Counted from the stretch's first letter, positions 50,561 to 59,711 are shown. The stretch is 64,000 nt of DNA from Rhodococcus jostii NBRC 16295 (GCF_001894825.1 NZ_BCWY01000007.1:124001-188000); one strand, 5' to 3'. Made by a program: numbers and translations. Notes: generated by a model from the sequence alone, not told the origin.

Positions 50561-50601
50561 GTGTGACGCACACTACACACATCTGACAGGCTGCCCTGTC
50601 A
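50561..50601. promoter_or_regulatory. Inverted repeats in the TetR-P450 promoter
   Basis: GTGTG-ACG-CACAC (50561-50573) and TGACAGG-CTGC-CCTGTCA (50584-50601) are perfect inverted repeats between the divergent TetR and P450 genes. The second, 18 bases long with 7-base arms, has the size of a TetR operator and lies 22 bases before the P450 start. Confidence 0.6.
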
Positions 50602-50623
50602 CATACGCCGACGAGGAGGGCCG

Positions 50624-51982
50624 ATGCCCAGAGTTCTCGCTGCTCCCCCACCGGAAAGTGCCCTTCAACCCATCTCGGGCAATGCCGGATTGCCCGTCAT
50701 CGGACACTCGCTGGACTACTTCCGCGACCCGATGGGACTGCTGCAGAGCCGCTGGGACCGCTTCGGCCCGATGTCGTGGCTGAGCATGGCCGGCCAGAGG
50801 TGGGTCACCGTGCTCGGACCGGACGGCTGCCAGGAAGTGCTGCAGAACAAGGACCGCGCATTCGTCAACAGCGACGGGTGGAGCGTGCTGATCGGACCGT
50901 TCTTCCACCGCGGGCTCATGCTGCTCGACGGCGACGAACACCTCGCCCACCGGCGAATCATGCAGCAGGCGTTCACCCGCGACCGGTTGTCCCGCTACAC
51001 CGAGGCGCTCCACCCCGCGGTCGAGAAGGGACTCGACGCGTGGCGGCCCGCCCTGGGTTTCGCCGCGTATCCCACGCTGAAGGAACTCACGCTGGATCTC
51101 GCCACAAGCATCTTCATGGGCGGCGCCGAGGGGGCGACGCACCAGGAGATGACCGAGATCAACAGGGCCTTCATCGACTGCGTGCAGGCCGCCACCTCGG
51201 TGGTGCGGTACCCGTTGCCCGGAACCCGATGGAAACGCGGCATCGACGGACGCGCACGCCTCGAGGATTTCTTCCGCCGCTACCTGCCCGCCCGCCGCGC
51301 GGGTGCCGGCGACGACCTGTTCTCCGCGCTGTGCCACATCGAATCCGAAGAGGGACAGCGGTTCAGCGACGACGACGTCGTCAACCACATGATCTTCCTG
51401 CTGATGGCCGCTCACGACACGTCCACGATCACCCTGTCGACGATGATGCAGTATCTCGGCCAGCACCCCGAATGGCAGGAGCGCTGCCGGCGTCAGTCCG
51501 CGGCACTGGGCACGACCACCCCGACCTACGACCAACTCGACGAACTCACCGACCTGGACCTCGTGATGAAGGAGTGCATGCGCCTCGTCCCGCCGGTCCC
51601 GGTGGTCGCCCGCCGGGCGGTGAAGGACACCGAGGTGCTCGGCCGCTACATCCCGCGGGGAACGTACATGTCCGTGGTCGTGCACTTCACCCACCACATG
51701 CCCGAGTACTGGCCCGAACCGGAGAAGTTCGACCCCGAGCGGTTCGCACCCGAACGCCGCGAGGACAAGGTGCACCGATATGCGTGGGAGCCGTTCGGCG
51801 GCGGCGTGCACAAATGCCTGGGAATGCATTTCGCCGGCGCCGAGATCAAGACGGTCATGCACCACCTGCTGCAGCGATTCGACTGGCAGGTGAGCCCCGA
51901 CTACGTCGCCCCGCTCAACTACACCTCGCTGCCGTTCCCCTCCGACGGCCAACCGGTGGATCTGTATCACCGCGTCGGCTGA
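50624..51982 (+). CDS. Cytochrome P450
   Basis: A 452-residue P450. Recognisable parts: the oxygen-binding I-helix motif AAHDTST (about residue 266), the ExxR of ECMRLV, the PERF-region segment FDPERFAPERR and the haem loop FGGGVHKCLG with ligand C398. The N-terminal GNAGLPVIGHSLDYFRDPMG is of the CYP51/CYP136-like eukaryote-style bacterial group. It is likely to hydroxylate a lipid or sterol-like compound. No ferredoxin gene adjoins it. Confidence 0.93.
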   Translation: MPRVLAAPPPESALQPISGNAGLPVIGHSLDYFRDPMGLLQSRWDRFGPMSWLSMAGQRWVTVLGPDGCQEVLQNKDRAFVNSDGWSVLIGPFFHRGLMLLDGDEHLAHRRIMQQAFTRDRLSRYTEALHPAVEKGLDAWRPALGFAAYPTLKELTLDLATSIFMGGAEGATHQEMTEINRAFIDCVQAATSVVRYPLPGTRWKRGIDGRARLEDFFRRYLPARRAGAGDDLFSALCHIESEEGQRFSDDDVVNHMIFLLMAAHDTSTITLSTMMQYLGQHPEWQERCRRQSAALGTTTPTYDQLDELTDLDLVMKECMRLVPPVPVVARRAVKDTEVLGRYIPRGTYMSVVVHFTHHMPEYWPEPEKFDPERFAPERREDKVHRYAWEPFGGGVHKCLGMHFAGAEIKTVMHHLLQRFDWQVSPDYVAPLNYTSLPFPSDGQPVDLYHRVG

Positions 51983-52055
51983 GCCGACTCACGGTGGTGC
52001 GGTCTGAGCCGACTCAGCATGGTGCGGGCCGAGCCGATCCCGCATAGTGGAGGTC
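51981..52055. repeat. Three tandem 25-base repeats between P450 and phosphodiesterase genes
   Basis: Units begin at 51981, 52006 and 52031, each opening GAGCCGA and continuing with a GGTGCGG-like end. The first two are nearly alike (GAGCCGACTCACGGTGGTGC and GAGCCGACTCAGCATGGTGC) and the third is diverged. The array starts inside the P450 stop codon and ends at the ribosome site of the next gene. Confidence 0.75.
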
Positions 52056-53216
52056 ATGACCGTTTCGGCGCCCCCGCTCGACGTGTACTCGCAGCCCACG
52101 CTGTCCGCCCTGATGCCGTCCGTTCTCGCTTCGCTGGGGGTCGCCGGCGAACCCAACCGGTTGCACCTGCCGGACAGCAGGCACACCGTGGTGCTCCTGA
52201 TCGACGGCCTCGGCTGGACTCTGCTGCGACGCCACCGCGAACACGCGCCGTTCCTCGACAGCCTGGCCGGCCGGCCGATCCGGGCGGGGTTCCCCACCAC
52301 GACGGCCACCAGCATCGCGTCGTTCGGCACGGGGCTGCCGTCGGGCAGCCACGGCATCACCGGCTACCAGTCATACGTTCGTGAGGTTCGCGGCACGCTC
52401 AACTGGCTGTCGTGGCGCGCCGGACACAAGGGCGACGAACTCACCCGGTTGGTCCCCGAGGTCGCGCAGCCCGCACCGACGGTGTTCGAACGTGCCGCGG
52501 CAGACGGCATCACGTGCACGACCGTGGTGCCCGCGAAGTTCGACGGGTCCGGGCTCACCCGCGCGGTCCTCCGCGGCGGCACGTTCCGAGGCATACACGC
52601 GTACGGTGACCTCATCGCGCACGTCGTCACGGCGTCCCGGTCCGGCGAACGAACCCTCACGTACTGCTACCTCAGCGAAATCGACACGCTCGGACACATT
52701 TACGGACCGGGATCCGAATCTTGGCTGCATCAGCTCACCGTCGTCGACCGGCTCGTCGAGAAACTCGTCGCCGGCCTCGAGGCCGCAGGTCCGGGCATCA
52801 CACTCCACGTCACCGCCGACCACGGCATGGTCACCGTGGACGACGCGGACAAGATCGACTTCGACGACACTGCGGCGCTGTCGGACGACGTGATGGCACT
52901 CGCGGGCGAACCCCGCTGCAGGCACGTCCACACCCGAGCCGGAGCCGCGCACGACGTCGCCGACCGGTGGAGGAGCGAACTGGGACACCGCATGTGGATC
53001 GGCACGCGGGACGAGGCCGTCACCGCAGGACTGTTCGGACCGGCCGTGCGGTCCGAGGTGCAGGGCCGCATCGGGGACGTCGTCGCCATCGCGCAGGGCG
53101 GTGTCGCGGTGGTCCGGCGGAAGGCGGAGTCGAGGCTGTCCGCACTCCCCGGCCAGCACGGCGCCCTCACCGACGACGAGTTGCTGATTCCTCTGCTCCA
53201 CACCGCCACCGCGTAA
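52056..53216 (+). CDS. Alkaline-phosphatase-superfamily phosphodiesterase / nucleotide pyrophosphatase
   Basis: A 386-residue enzyme from ATG 52056 (an ATG three codons earlier is possible). Metal and nucleophile sites: VVLLIDGLGW (about residue 47), the nucleophile Thr in FPTTTATS (about residue 76), SEIDTLGHIYGPGS (about residue 208) and TADHGMV (about residue 248). It lacks a signal peptide, so it may act in the cytoplasm or be exported atypically. The family hydrolyses nucleotide or lipid phosphodiesters. It follows the P450 through a tandem-repeat spacer. Confidence 0.9.
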   Translation: MTVSAPPLDVYSQPTLSALMPSVLASLGVAGEPNRLHLPDSRHTVVLLIDGLGWTLLRRHREHAPFLDSLAGRPIRAGFPTTTATSIASFGTGLPSGSHGITGYQSYVREVRGTLNWLSWRAGHKGDELTRLVPEVAQPAPTVFERAAADGITCTTVVPAKFDGSGLTRAVLRGGTFRGIHAYGDLIAHVVTASRSGERTLTYCYLSEIDTLGHIYGPGSESWLHQLTVVDRLVEKLVAGLEAAGPGITLHVTADHGMVTVDDADKIDFDDTAALSDDVMALAGEPRCRHVHTRAGAAHDVADRWRSELGHRMWIGTRDEAVTAGLFGPAVRSEVQGRIGDVVAIAQGGVAVVRRKAESRLSALPGQHGALTDDELLIPLLHTATA

Positions 53217-53220
53217 TCCC

Positions 53221-53237
53221 GGGCCGCTCACCGGCCC
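53221..53237. terminator. Short GC hairpin after the phosphodiesterase gene
   Basis: GGGCCG-ctcac-CGGCCC forms a 6-bp stem four bases after the stop codon. No T run follows, so it is a weak or factor-assisted terminator. Confidence 0.45.
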
Positions 53238-53290
53238 TCGGTGCCACTCCTGATAGAAATGACGAACAGCGTTGATTTCAGGAGAGATTC

Positions 53291-54052
53291 ATGCCCCGCT
53301 CTGCGGTACCGAACACCGGCTCCATCATCACGACCGTCAGGAACAAATGGCCCTGGATCCTCGCCGGCCTCGTCGTCGTCGTGCTCGTCGCGATGCTGTC
53401 CCCGGACCCCGACGACACCCTCGCCGCCGGAACCGGACCGATCTCGCCCTCGGAAGTCACTGACAAACAACAGATACAGTCGGCGTTCGTCCAGCTCGCC
53501 ACCCTCGAGGTGAAGGGCCGGGCACCCAAGACCGGGTACGACCGGGAACTGTTCGGCGCCAGCTGGACCGACAACGTGTCGGTCTCGCTCGGGCGCAACG
53601 GCTGCGACACCCGCAACGACATCCTCCGGCGTGATCTCGTCGACATCAGCTCCCGCGATCGCACCCGCGAGTGCGTGGTGCAGTCGGGCACGTTGCGGGA
53701 TCTGTACACGGGCAACACCATTGCGTTCACCCGGGGCACGAAGACGTCGGACGCCGTGCAGATCGATCACGTCGTGGCGCTGTCGGACGCGTGGCAGAAG
53801 GGCGCGCAACTCCTCGACGCGCAGACACGGGCCGACCTCGCGAACGACCCCCGCAACCTGCAGGCGGTGGACGGTCCCACGAATCAGCGCAAGAGCGACG
53901 CCGACGCGTCGACGTGGCTGCCCCCGCTGGCGGCGTACCGCTGCACCTACGTGGCCCGTCAGGTGGAAGTGAAAGTGGCGTACCGACTCTGGGTGACACC
54001 ACCCGAGCGCGATGCGATGGCCGCGGTGCTCACCGGGTGCGGTGCCCGGTGA
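53291..54052 (+). CDS. Membrane-anchored HNH-type nuclease, short paralogue
   Basis: A 253-residue paralogue of the protein at 45231. It has an N-terminal helix (WPWILAGLVVVVLVAML), a short linker, then the shared core: KGRAPKTGYDRELFG, GRNGCDTRNDIL, QIDHVVALSDAWQKGA and NDPRNLQAVDG. It lacks the Ala-Pro linker and excalibur tail. ATG 53291 follows CAGGAGA. It probably cleaves DNA outside the membrane. It ends immediately before the convergent lipoprotein gene. Confidence 0.88.
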   Translation: MPRSAVPNTGSIITTVRNKWPWILAGLVVVVLVAMLSPDPDDTLAAGTGPISPSEVTDKQQIQSAFVQLATLEVKGRAPKTGYDRELFGASWTDNVSVSLGRNGCDTRNDILRRDLVDISSRDRTRECVVQSGTLRDLYTGNTIAFTRGTKTSDAVQIDHVVALSDAWQKGAQLLDAQTRADLANDPRNLQAVDGPTNQRKSDADASTWLPPLAAYRCTYVARQVEVKVAYRLWVTPPERDAMAAVLTGCGAR

Positions 54053-54691
54053 TCACGCTCCGGGCGGGGTGAGCCGATTCTCCGAACCCGTGTCGACCGC
54101 CGGGACCGTCGCACCGGAATCCCAGTCGACGGTGTTGTTGGAACCGGTGAGTTCGAGCGAATCGAGAGACGCGGCGCGCACGGAGTTGTCGTTGCCGCTC
54201 ACCGTCACCGCGCCGGAATCGTCCACGTTCAGCGAGTTGCCGCTTCCGCTGACCGAGATCCGCTCCGCCTGCTTGCCGAGCACCGTCACGGCGTTGCCCT
54301 GCAGGTCGATCGACTCGACCACGTCGATGCCGGCGCTGTTGCTGCGCCCCGAGATCGTGAGCGTTCCGGTCTGCCCGCCGACCACGTTGGTGTCCTGACC
54401 GCGCACGATCACCGCGTTCGACGTCGCGACGTTCGCCGAGACACCGTTGGCCTCGATGGTGACGGTGCCGCACTCGCCGTCCAGGACGACGCCGACACCG
54501 TCCCTGTTGACGATCACGTCGCGGCCCGCGCAGTCGCCGCCCGAGTTCAGTTCCACCGCGGAGCCGTCCTCGCCGGCCGGTTCCCTCGGCAGCGTGGCGT
54601 CCCGTCCGCACCCGCCGGACACCGCAGCCACCATCACCAGACAGGCGATCGTGGCCGCGGTGCGAGAACCGCTCCGCCGGAGGGTGTGCAC
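54053..54691 (-). CDS. DUF3060-type lipoprotein
   Basis: A 212-residue exported protein from GTG 54691. A signal helix (TAATIACLVMVAAVSGGC) with a probable lipidation Cys leads into a repetitive beta-rich domain of Asn/Gly/Val repeats (TVTIEANGVSANV, LTISGRSNSAG, ISVSGSGNSLNV, LELTGSNNTVDW). This pattern is typical of DUF3060 right-handed beta-helix-like proteins. The function is unknown. It starts 10 bases after the FabH-like stop and may be co-transcribed with it. Confidence 0.75.
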   Translation of the reverse strand: MHTLRRSGSRTAATIACLVMVAAVSGGCGRDATLPREPAGEDGSAVELNSGGDCAGRDVIVNRDGVGVVLDGECGTVTIEANGVSANVATSNAVIVRGQDTNVVGGQTGTLTISGRSNSAGIDVVESIDLQGNAVTVLGKQAERISVSGSGNSLNVDDSGAVTVSGNDNSVRAASLDSLELTGSNNTVDWDSGATVPAVDTGSENRLTPPGA

Positions 54692-54701
54692 GAAGCGCAG
54701 G

Positions 54702-55721
54702 TCAGTTCTGCGCGAACACCGGCATCGTGACGACCTGCCCGGCGTACGACAGTCCGGCACCGAACGCGAGGAGCAGCGCCGTGTCGCCGGGCTTCACGTC
54801 GCCGTTCGCCAGCATCGCCTCCATCGCGAGCGGCACGGACGCGGCCGAGGTGTTGCCGGACTCGGCGATGTCGTCGGAGACCGGGACGTTCTCGGGGAGC
54901 TTCATGCTGCGGGCGATCACCTCGGTGATCCGGGAGTTCGCCTGATGCGGAACGAATGCGTCGAGGTCCTCGACGGTCAGTCCGGCCTTCTCGACGGCGG
55001 CGAGCGCCACCTTGCCCATCTCGAAGGCCGCCCAGCGGAACACCGCGGTGCCGGCCATCTTGATGTACGGGCGCTTGGCCCCCGGTGTCGTGATGTATTC
55101 GTACCAGTCCAGGTCCTGCACGATGGCGTCGGACTGGGAACCGTCGGAACCCCACTCCACCGGTCCGATGCCCGCGACATCGCTCTTGCCGACCACGACG
55201 GCGCCTGCGCCGTCACCGAAGATGAAGCGCGTGGAGCGGTCGGTCGGTTCGGTGGTGATGCTCATCTTCTCGACACCCACCACGAGGGCGTAGTCGACCG
55301 ATCCGCCGCGAACCAGATCCGACGCCACGGTCAGCGCCGTGCAGAAGCCGGCGCATCCGCCACCGAGGTCGAACGCACCGGGCCCACTGGTACCCAGCGC
55401 GTCGGCGACCAGGGCCGCGGCCGGGGGCGTCAGGAGGAGATACGTCGACGTGGCGACGATGACGCAGCCGATCTGCTCGGGGTCGATACCGCTCGCCTCG
55501 ATGGCCTTGCGTCCGGCCTCGATGGACATGGTGACGACATTCTCGTCCTCCGCCGCGAAGCGCCGGTTCCGGATGCCCGAACGAGACTGGATCCACTCGT
55601 CCGTCGAGTCGATCAGTTCACAGATCTCGTCGTTGGTGACAACCCGCTCGGGCCGATACACGCCGAGCCCGAGAAGGGCGGACTGCCGACCTCCAGCCAC
55701 GGTGGCAATCTGCTTTCCCAT
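54702..55721 (-). CDS. 3-oxoacyl-ACP synthase III (FabH-like)
   Basis: A 339-residue ketosynthase. The catalytic triad is C123 (GGGCAGF), His in VPHQANSRI (about residue 263) and Asn in ESGNTSAAS (about residue 293). N-terminal LLGLGVYRPERVVTNDEI is typical of FabH. The enzyme condenses an acyl-CoA with malonyl-ACP to start chain elongation, or in relatives acts in special lipid pathways. There is no FAS-II gene beside it. The promoter carries an 18-bp palindrome also found before the acyl-CoA dehydrogenase at 57851. Confidence 0.92.
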   Translation of the reverse strand: MGKQIATVAGGRQSALLGLGVYRPERVVTNDEICELIDSTDEWIQSRSGIRNRRFAAEDENVVTMSIEAGRKAIEASGIDPEQIGCVIVATSTYLLLTPPAAALVADALGTSGPGAFDLGGGCAGFCTALTVASDLVRGGSVDYALVVGVEKMSITTEPTDRSTRFIFGDGAGAVVVGKSDVAGIGPVEWGSDGSQSDAIVQDLDWYEYITTPGAKRPYIKMAGTAVFRWAAFEMGKVALAAVEKAGLTVEDLDAFVPHQANSRITEVIARSMKLPENVPVSDDIAESGNTSAASVPLAMEAMLANGDVKPGDTALLLAFGAGLSYAGQVVTMPVFAQN

Positions 55722-55822
55722 CGATCGATCTCCTCATCAGGTCCCGCGTGGTTACGCGCAGTGTGGACTTGTCGCCAGCACACGTTACGTCGAGCGCCGC
55801 CCACGGGGTAGCACCGGTTCCT

Positions 55823-55840
55823 GTTACTCGTCGGTAACAT
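55823..55840. promoter_or_regulatory. Operator shared with the acyl-CoA dehydrogenase promoter, copy 1
   Basis: TGTTAC-tcgtcg-GTAACA is a perfect inverted repeat with 6-base arms, about 102 bases upstream of the FabH-like start. Seventeen bases of it and its flank recur, inverted, at 57778-57795. The rest of the 284-base gap 55722-56005 shows nothing else that I recognise. Confidence 0.65.
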
Positions 55841-56005
55841 CGGTTCGGCGGGGACGTGGTCGAAACGAACACGGCGGTCAAACCGACACTTTCGTATGAA
55901 CAGACTTGTTAGACTTCTCGCGATTTCCAGCAGTTGATCACCGGTAGGGGGAGTGGTCGTTTCAGGCCACGCAGTGCCGCCTGCTGCTAGAGATGGAGTG
56001 TCCTC

Positions 56006-57121
56006 GTGAAGCGAACCAAAGCTCTTGCAGCAGCGTCACTCATCGGCGCAGCGGTGACGTTGATCACCTTCGCCGGCCCGGCCGCCGCGAATCCCAACGC
56101 CATCAATCCGATCCCCGGCCTCAACGGCACCAACGGGATCCCCCACCTCAACGGGCGCACCCAGGCGGTCGCGCAGCAGACCGGCATGCTCAGTCCTAAC
56201 CGCACCCAGGACGCCAACGTCCTCGGCACCGACCTCGGCGTCATGTGGGACAACGGCCAGGGCCAGGTCCTCACGGCGTTCGGCGACTCCGCCGGACTCG
56301 GACTGCCCAACCTGCTGTCGGGCAGCCTGTGGGCCTGGCGCAGCAGCACACTCTTCCGCAGCTCGGACGGCATCCTCTCGGACGGAATGAACTTCGACAG
56401 CTCGCCGCGCGACATCTTCGGCCAGTCCAAGGAACTCGTTCCCAGCCCCAAGATCCCGTTCGTCGAGATCAGCCGCATCCCCACCGCCGGCGTCGCCGTC
56501 GGCAACACCCAGGTGCTGAGCATGATGTCGGTGAAGAACTGGGGTCCGGCCGGGACGTGGGACACCAACTACTCCGGTCTCGTGTACTCCCAGGACAACG
56601 GTGAGAACTGGACCGTCGCCCCCGAGACGCAGCGCCCGAACGTCGGCGGCAACGCCAACTTCCAGATGAGCGCCTTCGTCAAGGCCGACGGTTTCGTCTA
56701 CCAGTACGGAACACCCGCCGGCCGCGGCGGTCTCGTCCACATCGCGCGGGTGCCGGAGCCCCAGATCATGGACCTCGGGGCGTACGAGTACTTCGACGGC
56801 GCCAAGTGGATCAAGGGCAACCCCGACGTCGCCAAGCCGATCATGCCGGGCGGCGTCGGCGAACTGTCCGTCGCGTACAACGAATACCTCGGCCAATACC
56901 TCATGCTGACCACCGACCAGTACAACTCGGTGGTCATGCGCCGCTCGCCGTCGGTCACCGGTCCGTGGGGCCCGCCGGAGGTGCTCGTCGACACGCGGGA
57001 GCTGCCCACCGCGTACGGCGCGTACATCCACCCGTGGTCGTCGGGACCCGACCTCTACTTCCTCACGACGGTGCACAACAACTACAACGTGCTCCTCATG
57101 CGCACGACGCTCACGCCGTAG
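56006..57121 (+). CDS. Secreted DUF4185-domain protein, possible endo-D-arabinanase
   Basis: A 371-residue exported protein. The signal peptide is KRTKALAAASLIGAAVTLITFAGPAAA. The mature part is a five-bladed-propeller-like DUF4185 domain: GTDLGVMWDNGQGQVLTAFGDS, SGLVYSQDNGENW, VGELSVAYNEYLGQYLML and the final LYFLTTVHNNYNVLLMR. Some DUF4185 proteins have been reported as endo-D-arabinanases (GH183) acting on mycobacterial arabinogalactan, so cell-wall arabinan remodelling is plausible. I see no direct proof of the catalytic residues here. Confidence 0.82.
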   Translation: MKRTKALAAASLIGAAVTLITFAGPAAANPNAINPIPGLNGTNGIPHLNGRTQAVAQQTGMLSPNRTQDANVLGTDLGVMWDNGQGQVLTAFGDSAGLGLPNLLSGSLWAWRSSTLFRSSDGILSDGMNFDSSPRDIFGQSKELVPSPKIPFVEISRIPTAGVAVGNTQVLSMMSVKNWGPAGTWDTNYSGLVYSQDNGENWTVAPETQRPNVGGNANFQMSAFVKADGFVYQYGTPAGRGGLVHIARVPEPQIMDLGAYEYFDGAKWIKGNPDVAKPIMPGGVGELSVAYNEYLGQYLMLTTDQYNSVVMRRSPSVTGPWGPPEVLVDTRELPTAYGAYIHPWSSGPDLYFLTTVHNNYNVLLMRTTLTP

Positions 57122-57143
57122 TCGTCGTACTAGCGTCGACGGC

Positions 57144-57767
57144 ATGGATGCAGCGGCCTGGGACGAACGGTATTCACAGAGCGACCTGGTGTGGGGTGCC
57201 CCACCCAACGCCGTCGTGGTCGAGCAGGTTACCGCGCTCCCCCGCGGTCGCGCACTCGACCTGGCGTGTGGGGAGGGCCGCAACGCACTCTGGCTCGCCA
57301 CCCGAGGCTGGGAGGTGACGGGCCTCGACTACTCGGCCGTGGCCGTCGACAAGGCCCGCCGGGTGGCCGCCGACGCACCCCGGTCGGTCCGTGAACGACT
57401 CGACTATCGCGTCGCCGACGTCACCGATTCGGACCTCGGCGGCGAGTACGACCTCGTGCTCGTGATCTACCTCCATCTCGCCCCGGCGGAGCGGCTGCGG
57501 GTTGTGAACCGCGCCATATCTGCGCTGAAACCTGACGGAATCCTCATGATTTTGGGGCATGACGCCGTTAACTTGTCGCAGGGCGTCGGAGGTCCCCAGG
57601 ATCTCGAAATCCTGTACACGCCAGACGATGTGGTGAAAATGTTCGACGAGCGTCTCGCCGTCGACGTTGCCGAACGGCGCTTCCGCGAGACGGAGGCCGG
57701 AACGGCGATCGACGCGCTCGTCGTCGCGCACCGCCCGAGTCTTGGCAGTCAGGTAAATGGGGCGTAA
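57144..57767 (+). CDS. Class I SAM-dependent methyltransferase (TehB-like)
   Basis: A 207-residue methyltransferase. The SAM-binding motif I is ALDLACGEGRNALWLA (about residue 34), followed by the acidic motif VTGLDYSAVAVDKAR and the LVLVIYLHLAP strand near residue 110. The N-terminal WDERYSQSDLVWGAPPNAVV is typical of the TehB/thiopurine-methyltransferase-like group. The substrate is unknown. It starts 22 bases after the DUF4185 gene and may be co-transcribed. Confidence 0.9.
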   Translation: MDAAAWDERYSQSDLVWGAPPNAVVVEQVTALPRGRALDLACGEGRNALWLATRGWEVTGLDYSAVAVDKARRVAADAPRSVRERLDYRVADVTDSDLGGEYDLVLVIYLHLAPAERLRVVNRAISALKPDGILMILGHDAVNLSQGVGGPQDLEILYTPDDVVKMFDERLAVDVAERRFRETEAGTAIDALVVAHRPSLGSQVNGA

Positions 57768-57777
57768 TATCGGTCAA

Positions 57778-57795
57778 TGTTACCGACGAGTAATA
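57778..57795. promoter_or_regulatory. Operator shared with the FabH-like promoter, copy 2
   Basis: TGTTACCGACGAGTAATA is the reverse complement, nearly base for base, of the palindrome at 55823-55840. It lies 55 bases before the acyl-CoA dehydrogenase start. Five-base arms remain. Confidence 0.65.
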
Positions 57796-57850
57796 ACTTG
57801 GGCGGTACTAACGGATAGACCGCACCATCTCACTGGGAGAGACAGAAGAC

Positions 57851-59686
57851 ATGGGCCATTACAAGAGCAACGTCCGCGACCTGGAGTTCAACCTCTTCGA
57901 GGTTCTCGGTCTCGAGCAGCCGCTGAGTGAAGGCGTGTGGGGCGATCTCGACGCCGACACCGTCCGCAACATGCTCAGCGAAGTTGCCCGCCTCGCCGAG
58001 GGACCGCTGGGAGAGTCCTTCGCCGACGCCGACCGCAACCCTCCGGTCTTCGACCCCGAGAACCACACCGTCACCCTGCCGGAATCCTTCAAGAAGTCGT
58101 TCCGCGCACTCTGGGACGCCGAGTGGTACCGCATGGGACTCTCCGAGGAGATCGGCGGCGTTCCCGTGCCCCGGTCCGTCGTGTGGGCCATCGGTGAGCT
58201 GATCCTCGGCGCCCAGCCGGCCGCGCACATGTACCAGGCCGGACCCGCGTTCGCGGACGTGCTGTTCCACAACGGCACCGAAGAGCAGAAGAAGTGGGCC
58301 GCCACCTGCGTCGAACGCGGCTGGGGTGCCACCATGGTCCTCACCGAACCCGACGCCGGTTCCGACGTCGGCGCAGGCCGCACCAAGGCCATCAAGCAGG
58401 ACGACGGCTCCTGGCACATCGAGGGCGTCAAGCGGTTCATCACGTCCGCCGACTCCGACGACCTGTTCGAGAACATCTTCCACCTGGTCCTGGCCCGCCC
58501 CGAGGGCGCAGGCCCCGGCACCAAGGGACTGTCGCTGTTCTTCGTCCCGAAGACGCACTTCAACTTCGAGACCAACGAGTTCGGCGAGCGCAACGGCGCC
58601 TTCGTCACCAACGTCGAGCACAAGATGGGCCTGAAGGTCTCCGCCACGTGTGAGGTCACCTTCGGCGGCCACGGCATTCCCGCCCAGGGCTGGCTCGTCG
58701 GCGAGGTCCACAACGGCATCGCGCAGATGTTCGACGTCATCGAGCACGCCCGCATGATGGTCGGCACCAAAGCCATCGCCACCCTCTCCACCGGCTACCT
58801 CAACGCCCTCGACTACGCCAAGGAACGCGTCCAGGGCGCCGACCTCACGCAGATGACGGACAAGGCCGCGCCGCGCGTCACCATCACGCACCACCCCGAC
58901 GTCCGTCGCGCGCTCGCCATGCAGAAGGCGTACGCCGAAGGCCTGCGCGCCGTGTACCTGTACACCGCGGCACACCAGGACGAGGCCACCGCCAAGCTGG
59001 TGTCCGGCGCCGACAAGGACCTCGCGTTCCGCGTCAACGACCTGCTGCTCCCGATCGTCAAGGGTGTCGGCTCCGAGCGGGCCTACCAGTACCTGACCGA
59101 CAGCCTGCAGACCTTCGGCGGCTCCGGCTTCCTGCAGGACTACCCGATCGAGCAGTACATCCGCGACGCCAAGATCGACTCGCTGTACGAGGGCACCACT
59201 GCCATCCAGGCGCAGGACTTCTTCTTCCGCAAGATCGCCCGCGACCGCGGTGTGGCACTCGCCCACGTCGCCGGCGAGGTCAAGAAGTTCATCGACAGCG
59301 AGGCGGGCAACGGTCGCCTCAAGGCCGAGCGCGCCCTGCTCGCCACCGCCCTCGAGGACGTCCAGACCATGGCCGCCACCCTCACCGGGTACCTCATGGG
59401 TGCGCAGGAGCAGCCGTCCGAGCTGTACAAGGTCGGCCTCGGTTCCGTCCGCTTCCTGATGTCCGTCGGCGACCTGCTCATCGGCTGGCAGCTGCTGCGC
59501 CAGTCCGAGATCGCGATCAAGGCCCTCGACGAAGGCGCCTCCGACAAGGACAAGGCGTTCTACGAGGGCAAGGTCGCCATCGCGTCCTTCTTCGCGAAGA
59601 ACGTCCTGCCCGAACTGACCGCCACCCGCGGCATCGTCGCCAACCTCGACAACGAGATCATGGAGCTCGACGAAGCAGCGTTCTGA
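57851..59686 (+). CDS. Acyl-CoA dehydrogenase (FadE-type, long form)
   Basis: A 611-residue flavoprotein, of the long class (about 600 residues) that includes FadE5-like and DmdC-like enzymes. Substrate and flavin segments: [14 protein letters not shown] (about residue 161), FITSADSD, the hallmark [20 protein letters not shown] and the catalytic Glu in [13 protein letters not shown] (about residue 445). A C-terminal helical extension (residues 460-611) is typical of this class. It performs the first oxidation of beta-oxidation. The shared operator suggests fatty-acid-responsive control together with the FabH-like gene. Confidence 0.95.
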   Translation: MGHYKSNVRDLEFNLFEVLGLEQPLSEGVWGDLDADTVRNMLSEVARLAEGPLGESFADADRNPPVFDPENHTVTLPESFKKSFRALWDAEWYRMGLSEEIGGVPVPRSVVWAIGELILGAQPAAHMYQAGPAFADVLFHNGTEEQKKWAATCVERGWGATMVLTEPDAGSDVGAGRTKAIKQDDGSWHIEGVKRFITSADSDDLFENIFHLVLARPEGAGPGTKGLSLFFVPKTHFNFETNEFGERNGAFVTNVEHKMGLKVSATCEVTFGGHGIPAQGWLVGEVHNGIAQMFDVIEHARMMVGTKAIATLSTGYLNALDYAKERVQGADLTQMTDKAAPRVTITHHPDVRRALAMQKAYAEGLRAVYLYTAAHQDEATAKLVSGADKDLAFRVNDLLLPIVKGVGSERAYQYLTDSLQTFGGSGFLQDYPIEQYIRDAKIDSLYEGTTAIQAQDFFFRKIARDRGVALAHVAGEVKKFIDSEAGNGRLKAERALLATALEDVQTMAATLTGYLMGAQEQPSELYKVGLGSVRFLMSVGDLLIGWQLLRQSEIAIKALDEGASDKDKAFYEGKVAIASFFAKNVLPELTATRGIVANLDNEIMELDEAAF

Positions 59687-59711
59687 TCGGCTTCCAGCGC
59701 TTCTGATCTCC

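Noticed and set aside
51981-52055. CRISPR-like array
   Set aside because: The units are directly adjacent 25-mers without spacers, and there are no cas genes.
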